Counted from the stretch's first letter, positions 27,045 to 36,210 are shown. The stretch: 37,532 nucleotides of DNA from CAYRFQ01 sp964423615 (GCA_964423615.1 CAYRFQ010000077.1:1-37532); one strand, 5' to 3'. Numbers and translations are program-made. The notes: a model not told the origin generated them from the sequence alone.

Positions 27045-28358
27045 TCACTCCAACGGCGCTGATGCGTAATCCGTCATCCGGAAAAACTCGACAGTATTAT
27101 CTGACTTCTCGACGTAGAACGAGGTAGGCAAGTGAATACACCCATGAGCCGAGAGGTACGGTCGCGGAGCTCCCGGCAAGATAGCCTTTTCGATTTGCAG
27201 CGAGAGAGCTTTTTCGACTTCGAGGAATTTCTGTTTGATGGCTTTGACTTGAACCGTCCACGTGTACTCACCTGGAAACAACCGACACCCTTCGACCCCC
27301 ACAGTGAAGGTCGTTGTGCCAACACCCAACTCGTCGAGTGGCAACTGTTTGGTGCCAAAACTCGTCACAAGAACACGATCACTCGTCCGCCAAAGCACAC
27401 AAAAAACGTGGACGTTGCGAAGTGCTTTCTTCAAATGAACGCGAAGCCGAATCCAGAACGGTTCCTCGAAGGAAAACCGTGACCGGGTCTGTTTGTGTTG
27501 ATCGACCATCACGAACTCCTCGAGGTCGACTTCTTCGGCCTGGATCGGAAAAGAAAGAGAGTGTTCCGGTTGGCGTGTGATTTCGTTGTATCGCGAGATG
27601 GCTTCGTCGGGAGTTCCGTCGTAACGGACCTGGCCAGCATCGAGCAGGATTCCCCGCGAGCAGAGGGCTCGGACGGCGGCCATGTTGTGACTCACGAATA
27701 AGACAGTCCGGCCGCTGTTGGCAACGTCTTCCATCTTGCCCAGGCACCGACGTTGGAATTCGAGATCGCCGACCGCCAGGACTTCGTCGATGATCATGAT
27801 CTCCGGCTCGAGGTGAGCGGCCACCGCAAACGCCAAGCGAACCTTCATGCCCGACGAATATCTCTTTACTGGTGTGTCCAGAAAATCTTCGACGCCCGAA
27901 AAATCCACGATCTCATCGAATTTGCGATCGACTTCCCGCCGGGTCATTCCCAAGATGCTGCCGTTGAGGTAAACATTCTCACGGCCGGTGAGATCTGGAT
28001 GAAATCCGGTCCCAACCTCCAACAAACTTCCGACTCGACCACGTAGCTCGGCACGTCCTTTCGTTGGTTCGACAATTTGACTGAGTATCTTCAACAAGGT
28101 CGATTTACCCGCCCCGTTACGTCCAATGATGCCGACAACCTCGCCATGTTGGACCTGAAACGACACGTCTTGCAACGCCCAAATGGTTTCGGGTCGAGCA
28201 GCTTTTCCGTTGGAACTTGGATACACTGACCGGGCCTTGCGAAAGGGCGCGGTGGCCCAATTCATCAGGACGTCGCGCAAGTCACGATACCCCCCAGTGA
28301 AACGTTGCCCGAGACGATACTTTTTCGATAAGTTCTGGATGCTGATGGTGGGTGTCAT
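27045..28358 (-). CDS. Wzt-like ABC exporter ATPase for a surface polysaccharide
   Basis: A 437-residue ATP-binding subunit of the polysaccharide/polyol-phosphate exporter type. Walker A GRNGAGKST (79-87), signature YSSGM (167-171), Walker B IMIIDEV (187-193) and switch SHN (223-225) are intact. The FHPDLTGRENVYLNG segment (119-133) is typical of this exporter class. Residues about 265-437 form a Wzt-type C-terminal beta-sandwich, which in known systems binds the modified end of the glycan and so selects the substrate. The ATG at 28358 gives the normal start (MTPTISIQNLSKKYRLG); no strong ribosome site was seen. It is the last gene of a same-strand run with the permease and sulfotransferase-like genes. 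Confidence 0.93.
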   Translation of the reverse strand: MTPTISIQNLSKKYRLGQRFTGGYRDLRDVLMNWATAPFRKARSVYPSSNGKAARPETIWALQDVSFQVQHGEVVGIIGRNGAGKSTLLKILSQIVEPTKGRAELRGRVGSLLEVGTGFHPDLTGRENVYLNGSILGMTRREVDRKFDEIVDFSGVEDFLDTPVKRYSSGMKVRLAFAVAAHLEPEIMIIDEVLAVGDLEFQRRCLGKMEDVANSGRTVLFVSHNMAAVRALCSRGILLDAGQVRYDGTPDEAISRYNEITRQPEHSLSFPIQAEEVDLEEFVMVDQHKQTRSRFSFEEPFWIRLRVHLKKALRNVHVFCVLWRTSDRVLVTSFGTKQLPLDELGVGTTTFTVGVEGCRLFPGEYTWTVQVKAIKQKFLEVEKALSLQIEKAILPGAPRPYLSAHGCIHLPTSFYVEKSDNTVEFFRMTDYASAPLE

Positions 28359-28419
28359 ATAGGCCCGATGTGTTGTCGCCTGGATTTCGAACCGTCTCCC
28401 CGATGGACTCAGAAGTCCT

Positions 28420-29268
28420 TCACGAAAGGACCAAGGGTCGTTCTTTCGATTCTTGAACCCACTGCGACAAGAGAGACTCTCGCACATCTTGGTCGTAGAA
28501 ATGCCGAAAATACTTGGAATCGCACATACGCTGAACATATGCCATAGGTAGCTTGACCTTATTTCGGAATTCCTGATACAGCTGGCCATAGTCTTTGTTG
28601 CGCGAAACATTTCTTGTGATGAGGGAAAACTCACCGAGATTTCCTGAGAGAAACTCGCGCAGAATTTTGGCCTTACAACTATCTTCCAATTCCGCTTTCA
28701 TCACGAGCAACTCCACTTTTTCCGCCATATAGGTTTCATATCCGCGTTCAGGAAAAGGAGTGGTAAACACATCGATGCCGAAGTTATGCAGTATATGTTG
28801 ATCGAACCATTCGAGCGGCAAGTGGTGCCGATAGTGCGATAAAAACAACTCTCCCAACGATTCGGGGGGTCCATCGAATTCGGCGTATGGCAGCCCTGTG
28901 TCTCTCTCGAAGCACTGGAAAAAAGCTGAAACGTTTCGACCGACAGGCTCTCGAACTAACGAAATCACTTTCAAGGAAAGACTTCCCCGTTCGAAACAAC
29001 GATACAAATGACGTACTTTCCAATCATCGACGGTTGGTCCAAAGTGATGGCTCCGCAGAACGATTCCTGGGTAACTGGAGACTAGTGATTTGTAGATCGA
29101 AGAGGAGGCGACCTTACCCATTTGGTAAATCAAAACCGGGGGTGCATTCCGAAGTCGTTGCCAAAAGCAGAACTTTTCGAACAGAGATCGCCCAAGTTGA
29201 ATCGACCGTCTGCCCATCGTTCGAATGAGTTTAGGCAAGAACGGTTTGAGTATCTCCACGAACTTCAT
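28420..29268 (-). CDS. Sulfotransferase-like / NKWYS-type capsule synthesis protein
   Basis: A 282-residue protein. PVLIYQMGKVASSSIYKSL (about 44-62) is like the 5'-phosphosulfate loop of sulfotransferases and the opening of the NKWYS capsular polysaccharide family. VISLVREPVGRNVSAFF, further on, resembles the 3'-phosphate-binding element. It may add sulfate, or another group, to a sugar chain; the donor is not certain from sequence. It lies between the exporter permease (48 bp upstream) and its ATPase (61 bp downstream) on the same strand, so the product probably modifies the exported glycan. I chose the ATG at 29268; a TTG at 29316 would add 16 residues. Confidence 0.78.
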   Translation of the reverse strand: MKFVEILKPFLPKLIRTMGRRSIQLGRSLFEKFCFWQRLRNAPPVLIYQMGKVASSSIYKSLVSSYPGIVLRSHHFGPTVDDWKVRHLYRCFERGSLSLKVISLVREPVGRNVSAFFQCFERDTGLPYAEFDGPPESLGELFLSHYRHHLPLEWFDQHILHNFGIDVFTTPFPERGYETYMAEKVELLVMKAELEDSCKAKILREFLSGNLGEFSLITRNVSRNKDYGQLYQEFRNKVKLPMAYVQRMCDSKYFRHFYDQDVRESLLSQWVQESKERPLVLS

Positions 29269-29316
29269 CCTTGAGTTTCTCCCATACGGACCACTTCGGT
29301 GTGGAGGGAATTCCAA

Positions 29317-30339
29317 TCAAATAATATCCGCAAAACTCTTCTCGGTTGCTCGAAAATAGAGACACCCTGTGAGAAATAGAAATACGCTCAGGGCTGCCGA
29401 AACACCTAACGAGGAGACATCCAACTCATAGCCAAGCAGGGAACGACGGAAGTTCTCGATTAATCCATAAGCAGGATTGAGTGAAATCCACATCATCCCA
29501 ACCGAGCTCTCGATTCGTTCGGTTTGCATATAAATGCAAGGCGTGGCGAACATCCATAATTGCATACCAAAGGGCACGATATATCGAAAATCACGGTACC
29601 CAACAGTTAACGCCGAGATCCACGAGCCGACCCCGACCGCGCATAGAACGAGACAGATCAATAGCATGGGGATCGCCATGATTGTGATCGATGGGAGAAA
29701 TCCCCAGACGACCATGAGGATGAGGAAAATCCCAAGTGCAAATCCGAAATCGACAAGGGACGCTCCGGTTGCCGCCATTGGTATTAACAGTCTCGGGAAA
29801 TAGACTTTGGTGATCAGATTTTGGTTTCCAACGACGCTTTGGCTGGCACTGGTCACGGCGTTCGTAAAGAAACTCCAAGGAAGAGTTCCAGCGAACACAA
29901 ACAATGGATATGGGATAGGGTCGGTCCGAAGTCCGGCCACTCGTCCCAAGAAGACAGCAAAAACGATCATCGTGGCCACCGGTTGCAAGATGGCCCAAGC
30001 AGCCCCCAAGACGGTCTGCTTGTACCGGACCTTGATATCGCGAGATGCGAGAAAATAGAGCAATTCCCGATACCGAAATAACTCCCGCAGGCCCAGTAGT
30101 TGCCGGACCTTGCGCCGTTCGATGATTGTGAGAGGTTCTTCCAATTGGTCCTCTTGCGTATCCGTGTTCGAATCTTTTGGTTGGGTGCGATGCGCACCTG
30201 CCGATGGTCGTTTGTCCCATGTCGTTCCGTAGGGAAGAGATGATAACAGCGACCCAAATCCAAGACCACCCGGATAAGCTCTTGGAGCGCTGCTTTGGAA
30301 ATTGGAATTTGTATCGTTCGGAGACTTTAGCAGGCACAA
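29317..30339 (-). CDS. ABC-2 type polysaccharide export permease
   Basis: A membrane protein of the ABC-2 exporter class (Wzm-like). The family opening LRELFRYRELLYFLASRDIKVRYKQT is followed by about six membrane helices, starting with LGAAWAILQPVATMIVFAVF. The last ends near CLYFRATEKSFADII. It should pair with the Wzt-like ATPase two genes downstream to move a lipid-linked or polymerised glycan across the inner membrane. The start is uncertain. The longest frame uses TTG at 30339 and adds about 80 residues of low-complexity sequence before the conserved part. No ATG lies between, so the true start is probably a GTG or TTG nearer 30150. Confidence 0.88.
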   Translation of the reverse strand: MCLLKSPNDTNSNFQSSAPRAYPGGLGFGSLLSSLPYGTTWDKRPSAGAHRTQPKDSNTDTQEDQLEEPLTIIERRKVRQLLGLRELFRYRELLYFLASRDIKVRYKQTVLGAAWAILQPVATMIVFAVFLGRVAGLRTDPIPYPLFVFAGTLPWSFFTNAVTSASQSVVGNQNLITKVYFPRLLIPMAATGASLVDFGFALGIFLILMVVWGFLPSITIMAIPMLLICLVLCAVGVGSWISALTVGYRDFRYIVPFGMQLWMFATPCIYMQTERIESSVGMMWISLNPAYGLIENFRRSLLGYELDVSSLGVSAALSVFLFLTGCLYFRATEKSFADII

Positions 30340-30408
30340 CGGAGCATGGCTGCAACTTTGTCCAAACTCCAGAGCAACGCCTACCTGAGAAAGTGCCCTG
30401 GAGTCTTT

Positions 30409-31017
30409 CTATCCGTTGGGAATGGTGGAGGTGGCTTGGACTAATTCTCTCACGTTCACGGCTGCATTGGCATAACGGCGCATGACGGTTCGACGTGAAA
30501 CGCCAAAGAACTCGGCGATCTCCGCTTGCGTCCAGCCGTGGTAGAATATCAAACTCAATACTTCTCGTTCTTCGATAGGGAGTTTTTCGACGGCTTCGTG
30601 AAAAGCTGCCCACTTCATTAACTCTTCTTGGTCATTCTCTGTTGCCAATAATTCTTCCGGAGGTGTTCTAGCGTTCTCGCCACGAGGGAAACTTTGGTAG
30701 TTGGCTCCGTGTCCCCTAGCTCCATAGTAATGCCGAACCAAGTCGAGTAGCTCTCGCCGTATCTGGGTACTCGCCAGGGCATAGAAATCACGTGTGCAAA
30801 ACGGATCTACTTGCTCCAGCGCACGCATTAACCTGACGAGAGCGGCGTTCAAAACGTCTCCAGTATCTTCCCAACGTTTGACCCTGGGAAACTTCTTGAG
30901 CATGGCGCTAGCCTGAGCCTCCAGGCGTTCCTGGACACTTCGCAACAACTCGTCCCGAGCCGTATCGTCTCCGTTCCGCATACGGCCAAGCCAAGTGTTG
31001 AGTTGTGTCGTATTCAT
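30409..31017 (-). CDS. ECF-type RNA polymerase sigma factor
   Basis: A 202-residue sigma-70 family factor of the ECF type. Region 2 covers about residues 10-100 (RWEDTGDVLNAALVRLMRAL) and region 4 about 135-190, with helix-turn-helix WTQAEIAEFFGVSRRTVMRRY (162-182). ECF factors of this shape are common in planctomycetes beside Ser/Thr kinases, as here, where the kinase-WD40 gene lies 244 bp upstream on the same strand. The exporter permease gene begins about 70 bp downstream. I chose the ATG at 31017; ATGs at 31035 and 31050 are in frame, and GGAGG lies only 2 bp before 31035, too close for it but about 20 bp from 31017. Confidence 0.9.
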   Translation of the reverse strand: MNTTQLNTWLGRMRNGDDTARDELLRSVQERLEAQASAMLKKFPRVKRWEDTGDVLNAALVRLMRALEQVDPFCTRDFYALASTQIRRELLDLVRHYYGARGHGANYQSFPRGENARTPPEELLATENDQEELMKWAAFHEAVEKLPIEEREVLSLIFYHGWTQAEIAEFFGVSRRTVMRRYANAAVNVRELVQATSTIPNG

Positions 31018-31261
31018 TGATTCGTCCGCCACCATTTCCTCCGGTATCATTCGCGAACAACGAAAAGGACTTCGGCTCTCGGAGAATACACCACTGGTTG
31101 ATTGAGAGCAGTTTTCGGTTTGTCCACTTATAAAGGGCTCGACAACAGTCTCCAAACAAATCCACGTTCTCAACAGACCTTGAAACGGGAAACAGACCGA
31201 ACATCCGCCACGCCTTCACATTTGGGAAACAGCGGCGACATTATTGAACTTTCCGACGGCC

Positions 31262-34200
31262 TCAATCCAATCCGAGTTTGGCCATTTCTCTTCCTAGTTT
31301 ATGGAGATTCCACACGCGGACCCCGATCTCTCGGTTCACTAACACATAGAGCAGCTTTCCTTCGGCACCGAAAGCCACCTGCTTAACGGCACCCGGCAGA
31401 GTCAAATTATAACGATGAACGAGCTTCTTCTTTGAGACTTCGTAAAGTCGGACCGTCCCATCTCGGGAACTCGTAACGAACCGACCTCCGTTATTGCTGA
31501 AAGCCATCGATGTCACGGCATCATCGTGTTTCGGTAAGTCGGACAACGTTTGGCCGCCCGGAATACGGACCAGTCGAACGTCTCCCCCACGCGTTCCCAA
31601 TACCCCAAACGTCTCCGCTGGATGCAACGCCACGCATTCGACGACCGACCCAGGACCAGCAAGGGAAAGAAGCGGTTTCTCGTCGTTCTCAGAAAGTACG
31701 TGGAAATATCCGTTTCGTCCTCCGACAAGGACATACTCCTGTCCAGCATCCAGGCAATAAAGTTCGCTGCGCCCGTCGACCGTGACATTATGCCAAACCT
31801 CCTTACGTTGCCGCTCAGGCCAGGACCAACGCCCAATGGCTCCCATCCGTTTCTCGAGAATCTTATCGGTGAACGCTCCCCACAGTTTTTTCCCATCCTG
31901 AGTGAAATCGAGCGCTTGAATATGAAAGGCTCGGAGCACTTGTCTTTGGTCCTTACCGTTCAGACCGAACACGCTAATGTCCGTATGATCACGGCCAATC
32001 ACCACCGCTGTCGATTTGGGATGAATGGCATCGGCACCCTCCCAACGGTTCGAATATCCTTTCCGGACAAGAGGTTTTGGTGACGGCCTGTCGAAGCCAA
32101 GACCGACCGGACGACCGGGGTTTTCTTTCGTCAGAGTGTCCCATGCCGTGAAGTAATTTCCCGTCCTGGTGACCAGCGTTTTTCCATCCGCCGAAACAAA
32201 CATGGATTCGAGTAGGTCCGAATCCATGCCTCGAAACTGCTGGACTCCCAAGCCACTAAACTTGTGCAACCGAACTTCATTATCTGCGGCAGTCGCAAGC
32301 CATTGTCCATCCAGGCTCAAGGCTACCCGATGCAAAACGTTTTGGCCGATCTGTTTACGAAGGAGCAGCCGACCGCTCGCTATTTCCCAGATTTTGATCA
32401 TACGTTCTGGGCCATGGAGGTTGGCCGAGACCAAAAAAGCTCCACTGGGATGAATATCCAGAAAACGACGATGCGACTGTTCGTGAGCGAGCCCAAGCAT
32501 TGGATCGATCAAAGTTCGCACAAGTGTGTTGCTCAGCCTGTCGACGAGCAGCAACCTATTGTTCTGTTCCCGAACGGCCAAGTTTCCGTTTCGATGAAAA
32601 GCAAAGGCCGCCCCATGTCGATCAACGGGACGACTCGTTACCTTCAGAGTTAACGGGTCCAAACCAACAACATGGGTGAATACCCCACAGCACAACTGTT
32701 TGCCATCGGGACTCAAGCGAATTTTTGCAATCCCAGTGCTTGGATTTGCAAATTGAGCTGGGGACTTTGGCGGATTATGGGTCAGGTCCCACCGGCGTAC
32801 TGGCACGTCTCTTCGGGTTTGATGATTACCCGCGCAGGTGTAAATCGACTTTCCGTCCGCACTATAAGTTAGATACTCGATGGCACTCCCAGAGTTCGAA
32901 GCTTTCCAAGACACCGGGGGGACATTGGGCTGTCCAAGATTCCAGACGTGCACATTTCCGTGTCGAGTTCCGACAGCGATCTGGTTTCCGTCTGGACGAA
33001 AGACCAAACTTACGGCTCCATCTGGCTTGCCCCAACAAGCTGCTCCAGTGTACTTGAGTTCCAACGGTTTCTTATTCGACGTAAGATCGATTACAACCAC
33101 CGTGCAATAATATCTGCCGAACCAACCCGTAGGCAGATGGGCTACCGCCAACATCTTGCCATTGGGATGGAAAGCGATTCCTCCTGCTTGGAAGTCTTCA
33201 ATCACCATCCGGCCAGGAAGAAGGTCCAGGGCTCCCAAAGACGTTGCTGCTTCTGTGGTGAGGTCGATGAGATTGTTTTCATCCTTGGCGAGCTTTTTGG
33301 CTTTGTTGATGTCGGCGAGATTGGGAATCGTCCAACCCGGTTGACGAACCTTGGCTCGCTTACGAATGGCGTTGAGCAGAGCATAATATTTCTGCACCTG
33401 GTCAATGTCCTCTAGTCGACGTTTTTCGGCTTTTGAAGCCTCAAGTTCTGCTTGTGTTCTTTGATAGAGAAACCCACTCCCGGAAACCATCAGCAGTAAC
33501 GAGCACACGACCAAGCCCAAGGCCATCTGGACTCGTCGCCGTTTGCGTTCTTCGATCGTTTTGATTTGGGCCTCTCGCTTCTGGAGCTCGGTTTCTCGGA
33601 GTTTTTCTTGTATTTGCTCCTGATACTTGGTGACGGCCTCGGCGACCTCCAACGCCGCGTTGGGCCGGTGGCATTTGTTCGGAGCCAAACACCACTTACA
33701 CAGATCTTTCAACTGTTGATCGGCTGGAGATTCTTCGAGTCGAGCGAAGGAATCGGACAGATCGTCTTTGACCGCTGGGCGTAAACGTTCGGGATGACTG
33801 CTGCCGGTAAAGGCCGGATGGCCCGTCAATATCTCACAAAGAATCGCACCCAAAGCGAAGACATCGCAACGCTCATCTAGCTGATCGATCTCCCCACGAG
33901 CTTGTTCCGGGGGCATGTAACCGGGTGTTCCCATGACGCTTCCGTCCCGCGTCCAAGATGATTCACCGGTGACCGGTCGGGGTTTCGTGCGATCCGGGTC
34001 CTCCAGCACGCCATTTTCGCCTGTCGGCGGATCAATGACCCTCTCCGGCTCAGTTCGATGATGATCCGGGCGTGCATCGTCGGTTGGGGGCAGTTTCTTC
34101 GCCAGTCCCCAGTCCATGACTTGGACTTCTCCGAACGCACCAACCATCACGTTGAGGGGCTTGAGATCGCGATGAATTACCCCTTTCGAGTGGACATAGC

Positions 34201-34825
34201 CGACCGTCTGACAGATTTGCTCGAAGACCGAGACATACCGTAGCAAATCCTGCGAAGGATCTTTTCGTTCACTGAGCAATGTCGACAACGTCTGTCCTTC
34301 GATCAACTTCATGGCAAAGAACGGACGACCGTCGTCCAGGTGACCCATTTCGTGTACCGGCGGGATACTTGGATGTTGGAGTTGTCCGGTGATTTGAGCT
34401 TCGGCCAGGAACCGCTGTTCCGCGCCGGGTTCGCGTCGAGCTTCGGTCAAGATGAGTTTGACGGCGAGTGTCCGATCGAAGTCCGGGTCGTGCACCCGAC
34501 AAACGACACCCATGCCCCCTCGAGCGAGGACTTCTAACACGCGATATCTGCCGATCTGTGTTGGAACGTCCGAACGCTCCAGGGTGTTGTCATTCAGCGA
34601 ACTTTGTTCGTTGGCCATCGTCTGGCGTGGACCGTTCGGATCGAGGGCCTCTTGGACATCGGCCATCATGCTCTCGAGGAATTGCAAACCTTCGATGGCT
34701 TTCTTGACTTCGGGCAATAATTCCGGACGCTCCCGACAGAGTTCTTCGGGGGTAATCCTTTGCCCATTGTCTTGGGCTTGTTGCCAATGGAAGACCAACT
34801 CGTCTGCGTGCTCCGAATCCTTCAT
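31262..34825 (-). CDS. Ser/Thr kinase with WD40 repeats, membrane-anchored
   Basis: A 1187-residue receptor-like kinase. The kinase domain covers about 93-400: Gly loop LARGGMGVVCRV, AVKLIL lysine (123), HRD (218-220), MDWGLAK in place of DFG (a variant common in planctomycete kinases), and GTPGYMPPEQ. An acidic/Lys-rich helix follows, then one membrane helix (about 432-455, LGLVVCSLLLMVSGSGFLY). From about residue 540 to the end are WD40-type propeller repeats (for example LVFRPDGNQIAVGTRHGNVHVW and MAFSNNGGRFVTSSRDGTVRLY), probably outside the membrane and sensing a ligand. The start is the ATG at 34825; 34936 would add 37 residues without similarity. Confidence 0.94.
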   Translation of the reverse strand: MKDSEHADELVFHWQQAQDNGQRITPEELCRERPELLPEVKKAIEGLQFLESMMADVQEALDPNGPRQTMANEQSSLNDNTLERSDVPTQIGRYRVLEVLARGGMGVVCRVHDPDFDRTLAVKLILTEARREPGAEQRFLAEAQITGQLQHPSIPPVHEMGHLDDGRPFFAMKLIEGQTLSTLLSERKDPSQDLLRYVSVFEQICQTVGYVHSKGVIHRDLKPLNVMVGAFGEVQVMDWGLAKKLPPTDDARPDHHRTEPERVIDPPTGENGVLEDPDRTKPRPVTGESSWTRDGSVMGTPGYMPPEQARGEIDQLDERCDVFALGAILCEILTGHPAFTGSSHPERLRPAVKDDLSDSFARLEESPADQQLKDLCKWCLAPNKCHRPNAALEVAEAVTKYQEQIQEKLRETELQKREAQIKTIEERKRRRVQMALGLVVCSLLLMVSGSGFLYQRTQAELEASKAEKRRLEDIDQVQKYYALLNAIRKRAKVRQPGWTIPNLADINKAKKLAKDENNLIDLTTEAATSLGALDLLPGRMVIEDFQAGGIAFHPNGKMLAVAHLPTGWFGRYYCTVVVIDLTSNKKPLELKYTGAACWGKPDGAVSLVFRPDGNQIAVGTRHGNVHVWNLGQPNVPPVSWKASNSGSAIEYLTYSADGKSIYTCAGNHQTRRDVPVRRWDLTHNPPKSPAQFANPSTGIAKIRLSPDGKQLCCGVFTHVVGLDPLTLKVTSRPVDRHGAAFAFHRNGNLAVREQNNRLLLVDRLSNTLVRTLIDPMLGLAHEQSHRRFLDIHPSGAFLVSANLHGPERMIKIWEIASGRLLLRKQIGQNVLHRVALSLDGQWLATAADNEVRLHKFSGLGVQQFRGMDSDLLESMFVSADGKTLVTRTGNYFTAWDTLTKENPGRPVGLGFDRPSPKPLVRKGYSNRWEGADAIHPKSTAVVIGRDHTDISVFGLNGKDQRQVLRAFHIQALDFTQDGKKLWGAFTDKILEKRMGAIGRWSWPERQRKEVWHNVTVDGRSELYCLDAGQEYVLVGGRNGYFHVLSENDEKPLLSLAGPGSVVECVALHPAETFGVLGTRGGDVRLVRIPGGQTLSDLPKHDDAVTSMAFSNNGGRFVTSSRDGTVRLYEVSKKKLVHRYNLTLPGAVKQVAFGAEGKLLYVLVNREIGVRVWNLHKLGREMAKLGLD

Positions 34826-35468
34826 GAGAGTTCTCTTGGTCTTATTGTTTTGGTGGTTGTGGATCGTGTTGCTCGCCGCTTTAATCTGTTCCTCTGGCTT
34901 GCAAGGAGGCTTCAGCTCGACAATTGGTTCGAACAAACAAGTTGGCCTACTTCATCTGCGATAGCAGACCCACGAGTTCAAAATTCATAAAGGTTTTTCA
35001 TAGTCTCAGTTGCTGCTTGTCTCGTTTCCAGAGAAGGTTCTTGGATCATCAAGCTGTTTCAACTGCGATTATGCCCACAAAAGCAATGGTAAAACGATGT
35101 GATTTCCAGTCTGACATAGTTTCCATTGTGCCAAAAAATACAGCTAACAAGGGTTGGTTCTGACATCAAATTGCGTTTTTCCTTCGTTCGCTTTTTGTCT
35201 TCAATCATTCCCAACTTGTTGAGGGAGTCTGTCGGACTCTATTGATCTCTGCGCGGATAAGGTAGCAAGCACACTCGGTGTGCCGTAGCCAGGACAAAAA
35301 TACCGGACATCAATAAATTCCGCGTGGCCACACCATATATAAGCGGACAGCACGCGGGGAACCCGAACGAAATACCTGTCCAATTTTTCTTGAAAAAATT
35401 TGTCGAATTTCTGCCCCACGATCTCTTCCCGGCCACGACCCCTCAATTTGGCAACAAAAACCGGTCGA

Positions 35469-35556
35469 AAACTGACAGAAAACTGCGCTAAAACTGCACC
35501 AAACTTGTAGTAAACTTGTAGTAAACTTGTAGTAAACCTGCGCCTAAATTGCACTT
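35469..35556. repeat. Array of eight ~11-bp AAACT-type repeats
   Basis: Units begin at 35469, 35480, 35491, 35501, 35512, 35523, 35534 and 35546, so the period is 10-12 bp. Three central units are identical (AAACTTGTAGT); the outer ones share AAACT or AAA then diverge (AAACTGACAGA, AAACTGCGCTA, AAACTGCACC, AAACCTGCGCCT, AAATTGCACTT). The period matches one helical turn. Confidence 0.85.
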
Positions 35557-35757
35557 TTTTGACACCCATCGATTTCCACATATCCTTTCATTTCAATGAC
35601 TTGCGGAAAAGGCACCTCGAAAAATAGCCATTTTGGCGCTTTTTGGAGCATTTGGACCACCTTTGGGCGCATGTGCCCATAATACAATAGGATTGGACAC
35701 CCTGTCATTTTCACAAAAATCGTCGAAATTCCAAAATTATCACTTGGAACGCGAAAT

Positions 35758-35860
35758 CGATTCTGTTCAGAGTGTTCTGTTCGGATTTTTGTAGATGGTC
35801 AGGAAAACGCGTCGGAGTCTTTTCGAATCCATCTTTGGAAAACACGTTTTCACAGAATCG
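35758..35860. repeat. Nested inverted repeats
   Basis: Outer arms CGATTCTGT (35758-35766) and ACAGAATCG (35852-35860) are perfect complements. Inner arms GAAAACG (35803-35809) and CGTTTTC (35845-35851) are also perfect and directly abut the right outer arm. The left side has 36 bp between its arms, so a cruciform would be asymmetric. Confidence 0.6.
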
Positions 35861-35873
35861 AAGTGTTCTTTAT

Positions 35874-35928
35874 CTTGGCCGAAGGCCAAACTCATCGTAG
35901 CCTGGTCATAATAGCTATGTATTTGAGC
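35874..35928 (+). repeat. Dispersed repeat, copy B
   Basis: Matches copy A at 16178-16232 on the other strand at 46 of 55 positions. It lies 15 bp beyond the end of the IS630 transposase remnant, so it may be that element's downstream end. Confidence 0.85.
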
Positions 35929-35943
35929 TTTTGGCTTACCTCA

Positions 35944-36210
35944 TCAACGAGAGGACTCGATTTGGCATGATCTGGAAATAACAAAGGTAGGTGCAATCAA
36001 ACGTTTCCAATCGACTGACTCTTCGAAGTCCCGTTTATGGGTCTCTCGACGCCGGACCTTCTTCCAAAACCGTTCGACTGGATTGAACTAAGGACTTGTA
36101 ATAGGGAGAAACGCTTATCAACGAAGATGAGGATTGTCGGACAACCCCTTGGTGACGGCTGACTTCGACGTCGAGCGAAGCATTGGATTTACAGCGTCAA
36201 CAACTGAACG
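35944..36210 (-). pseudogene. IS630-family transposase remnant (C-terminal part)
   Basis: On the minus strand one frame reads AVTKGLSDNPHLR, two stops (36115-36120), AFLPITSP, a stop (36088-36090), FNPVERFWKKVRRRETHKRDF and EESVDWKRLIAP. This is the end of an IS630-type DDE transposase, whose hallmark is the NP-x-E-RFW motif with the catalytic Glu (36064-36084). The upstream VVDAVNP may be a decayed form of the second catalytic Asp block. The 5' half is absent and the remnant stops near the start of the next gene. The terminal inverted repeats could not be found. The exact borders are approximate. Confidence 0.82.

Larger units (their letters stand above)
34826..35873. other. Gene-free region with repeat structures
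   Basis: About 1 kb without a supported gene. A 126-codon frame on the minus strand (35201-35581) is caused in part by the periodic array and has no recognisable translation. The stretch is A/T-rich and contains the phased array at 35469-35556, the nested inverted repeats at 35758-35860 and an imperfect palindrome (GGGCGCATGTGCCC, 35665-35678). Confidence 0.55.

Noticed and set aside
35469..35556. Possible CRISPR array
   Set aside because: Units are only 10-12 bp with no spacers, and no cas genes are present.
35201..35581. 126-codon minus-strand frame
   Set aside because: Part of it reads through the 11-bp array, no family is recognised, and no ribosome site precedes it.
35652..35689. Promoter from TTGGAC and TAATAC/TACAAT
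   Set aside because: The spacing is 22-25 bp, too long for a sigma-70 promoter.
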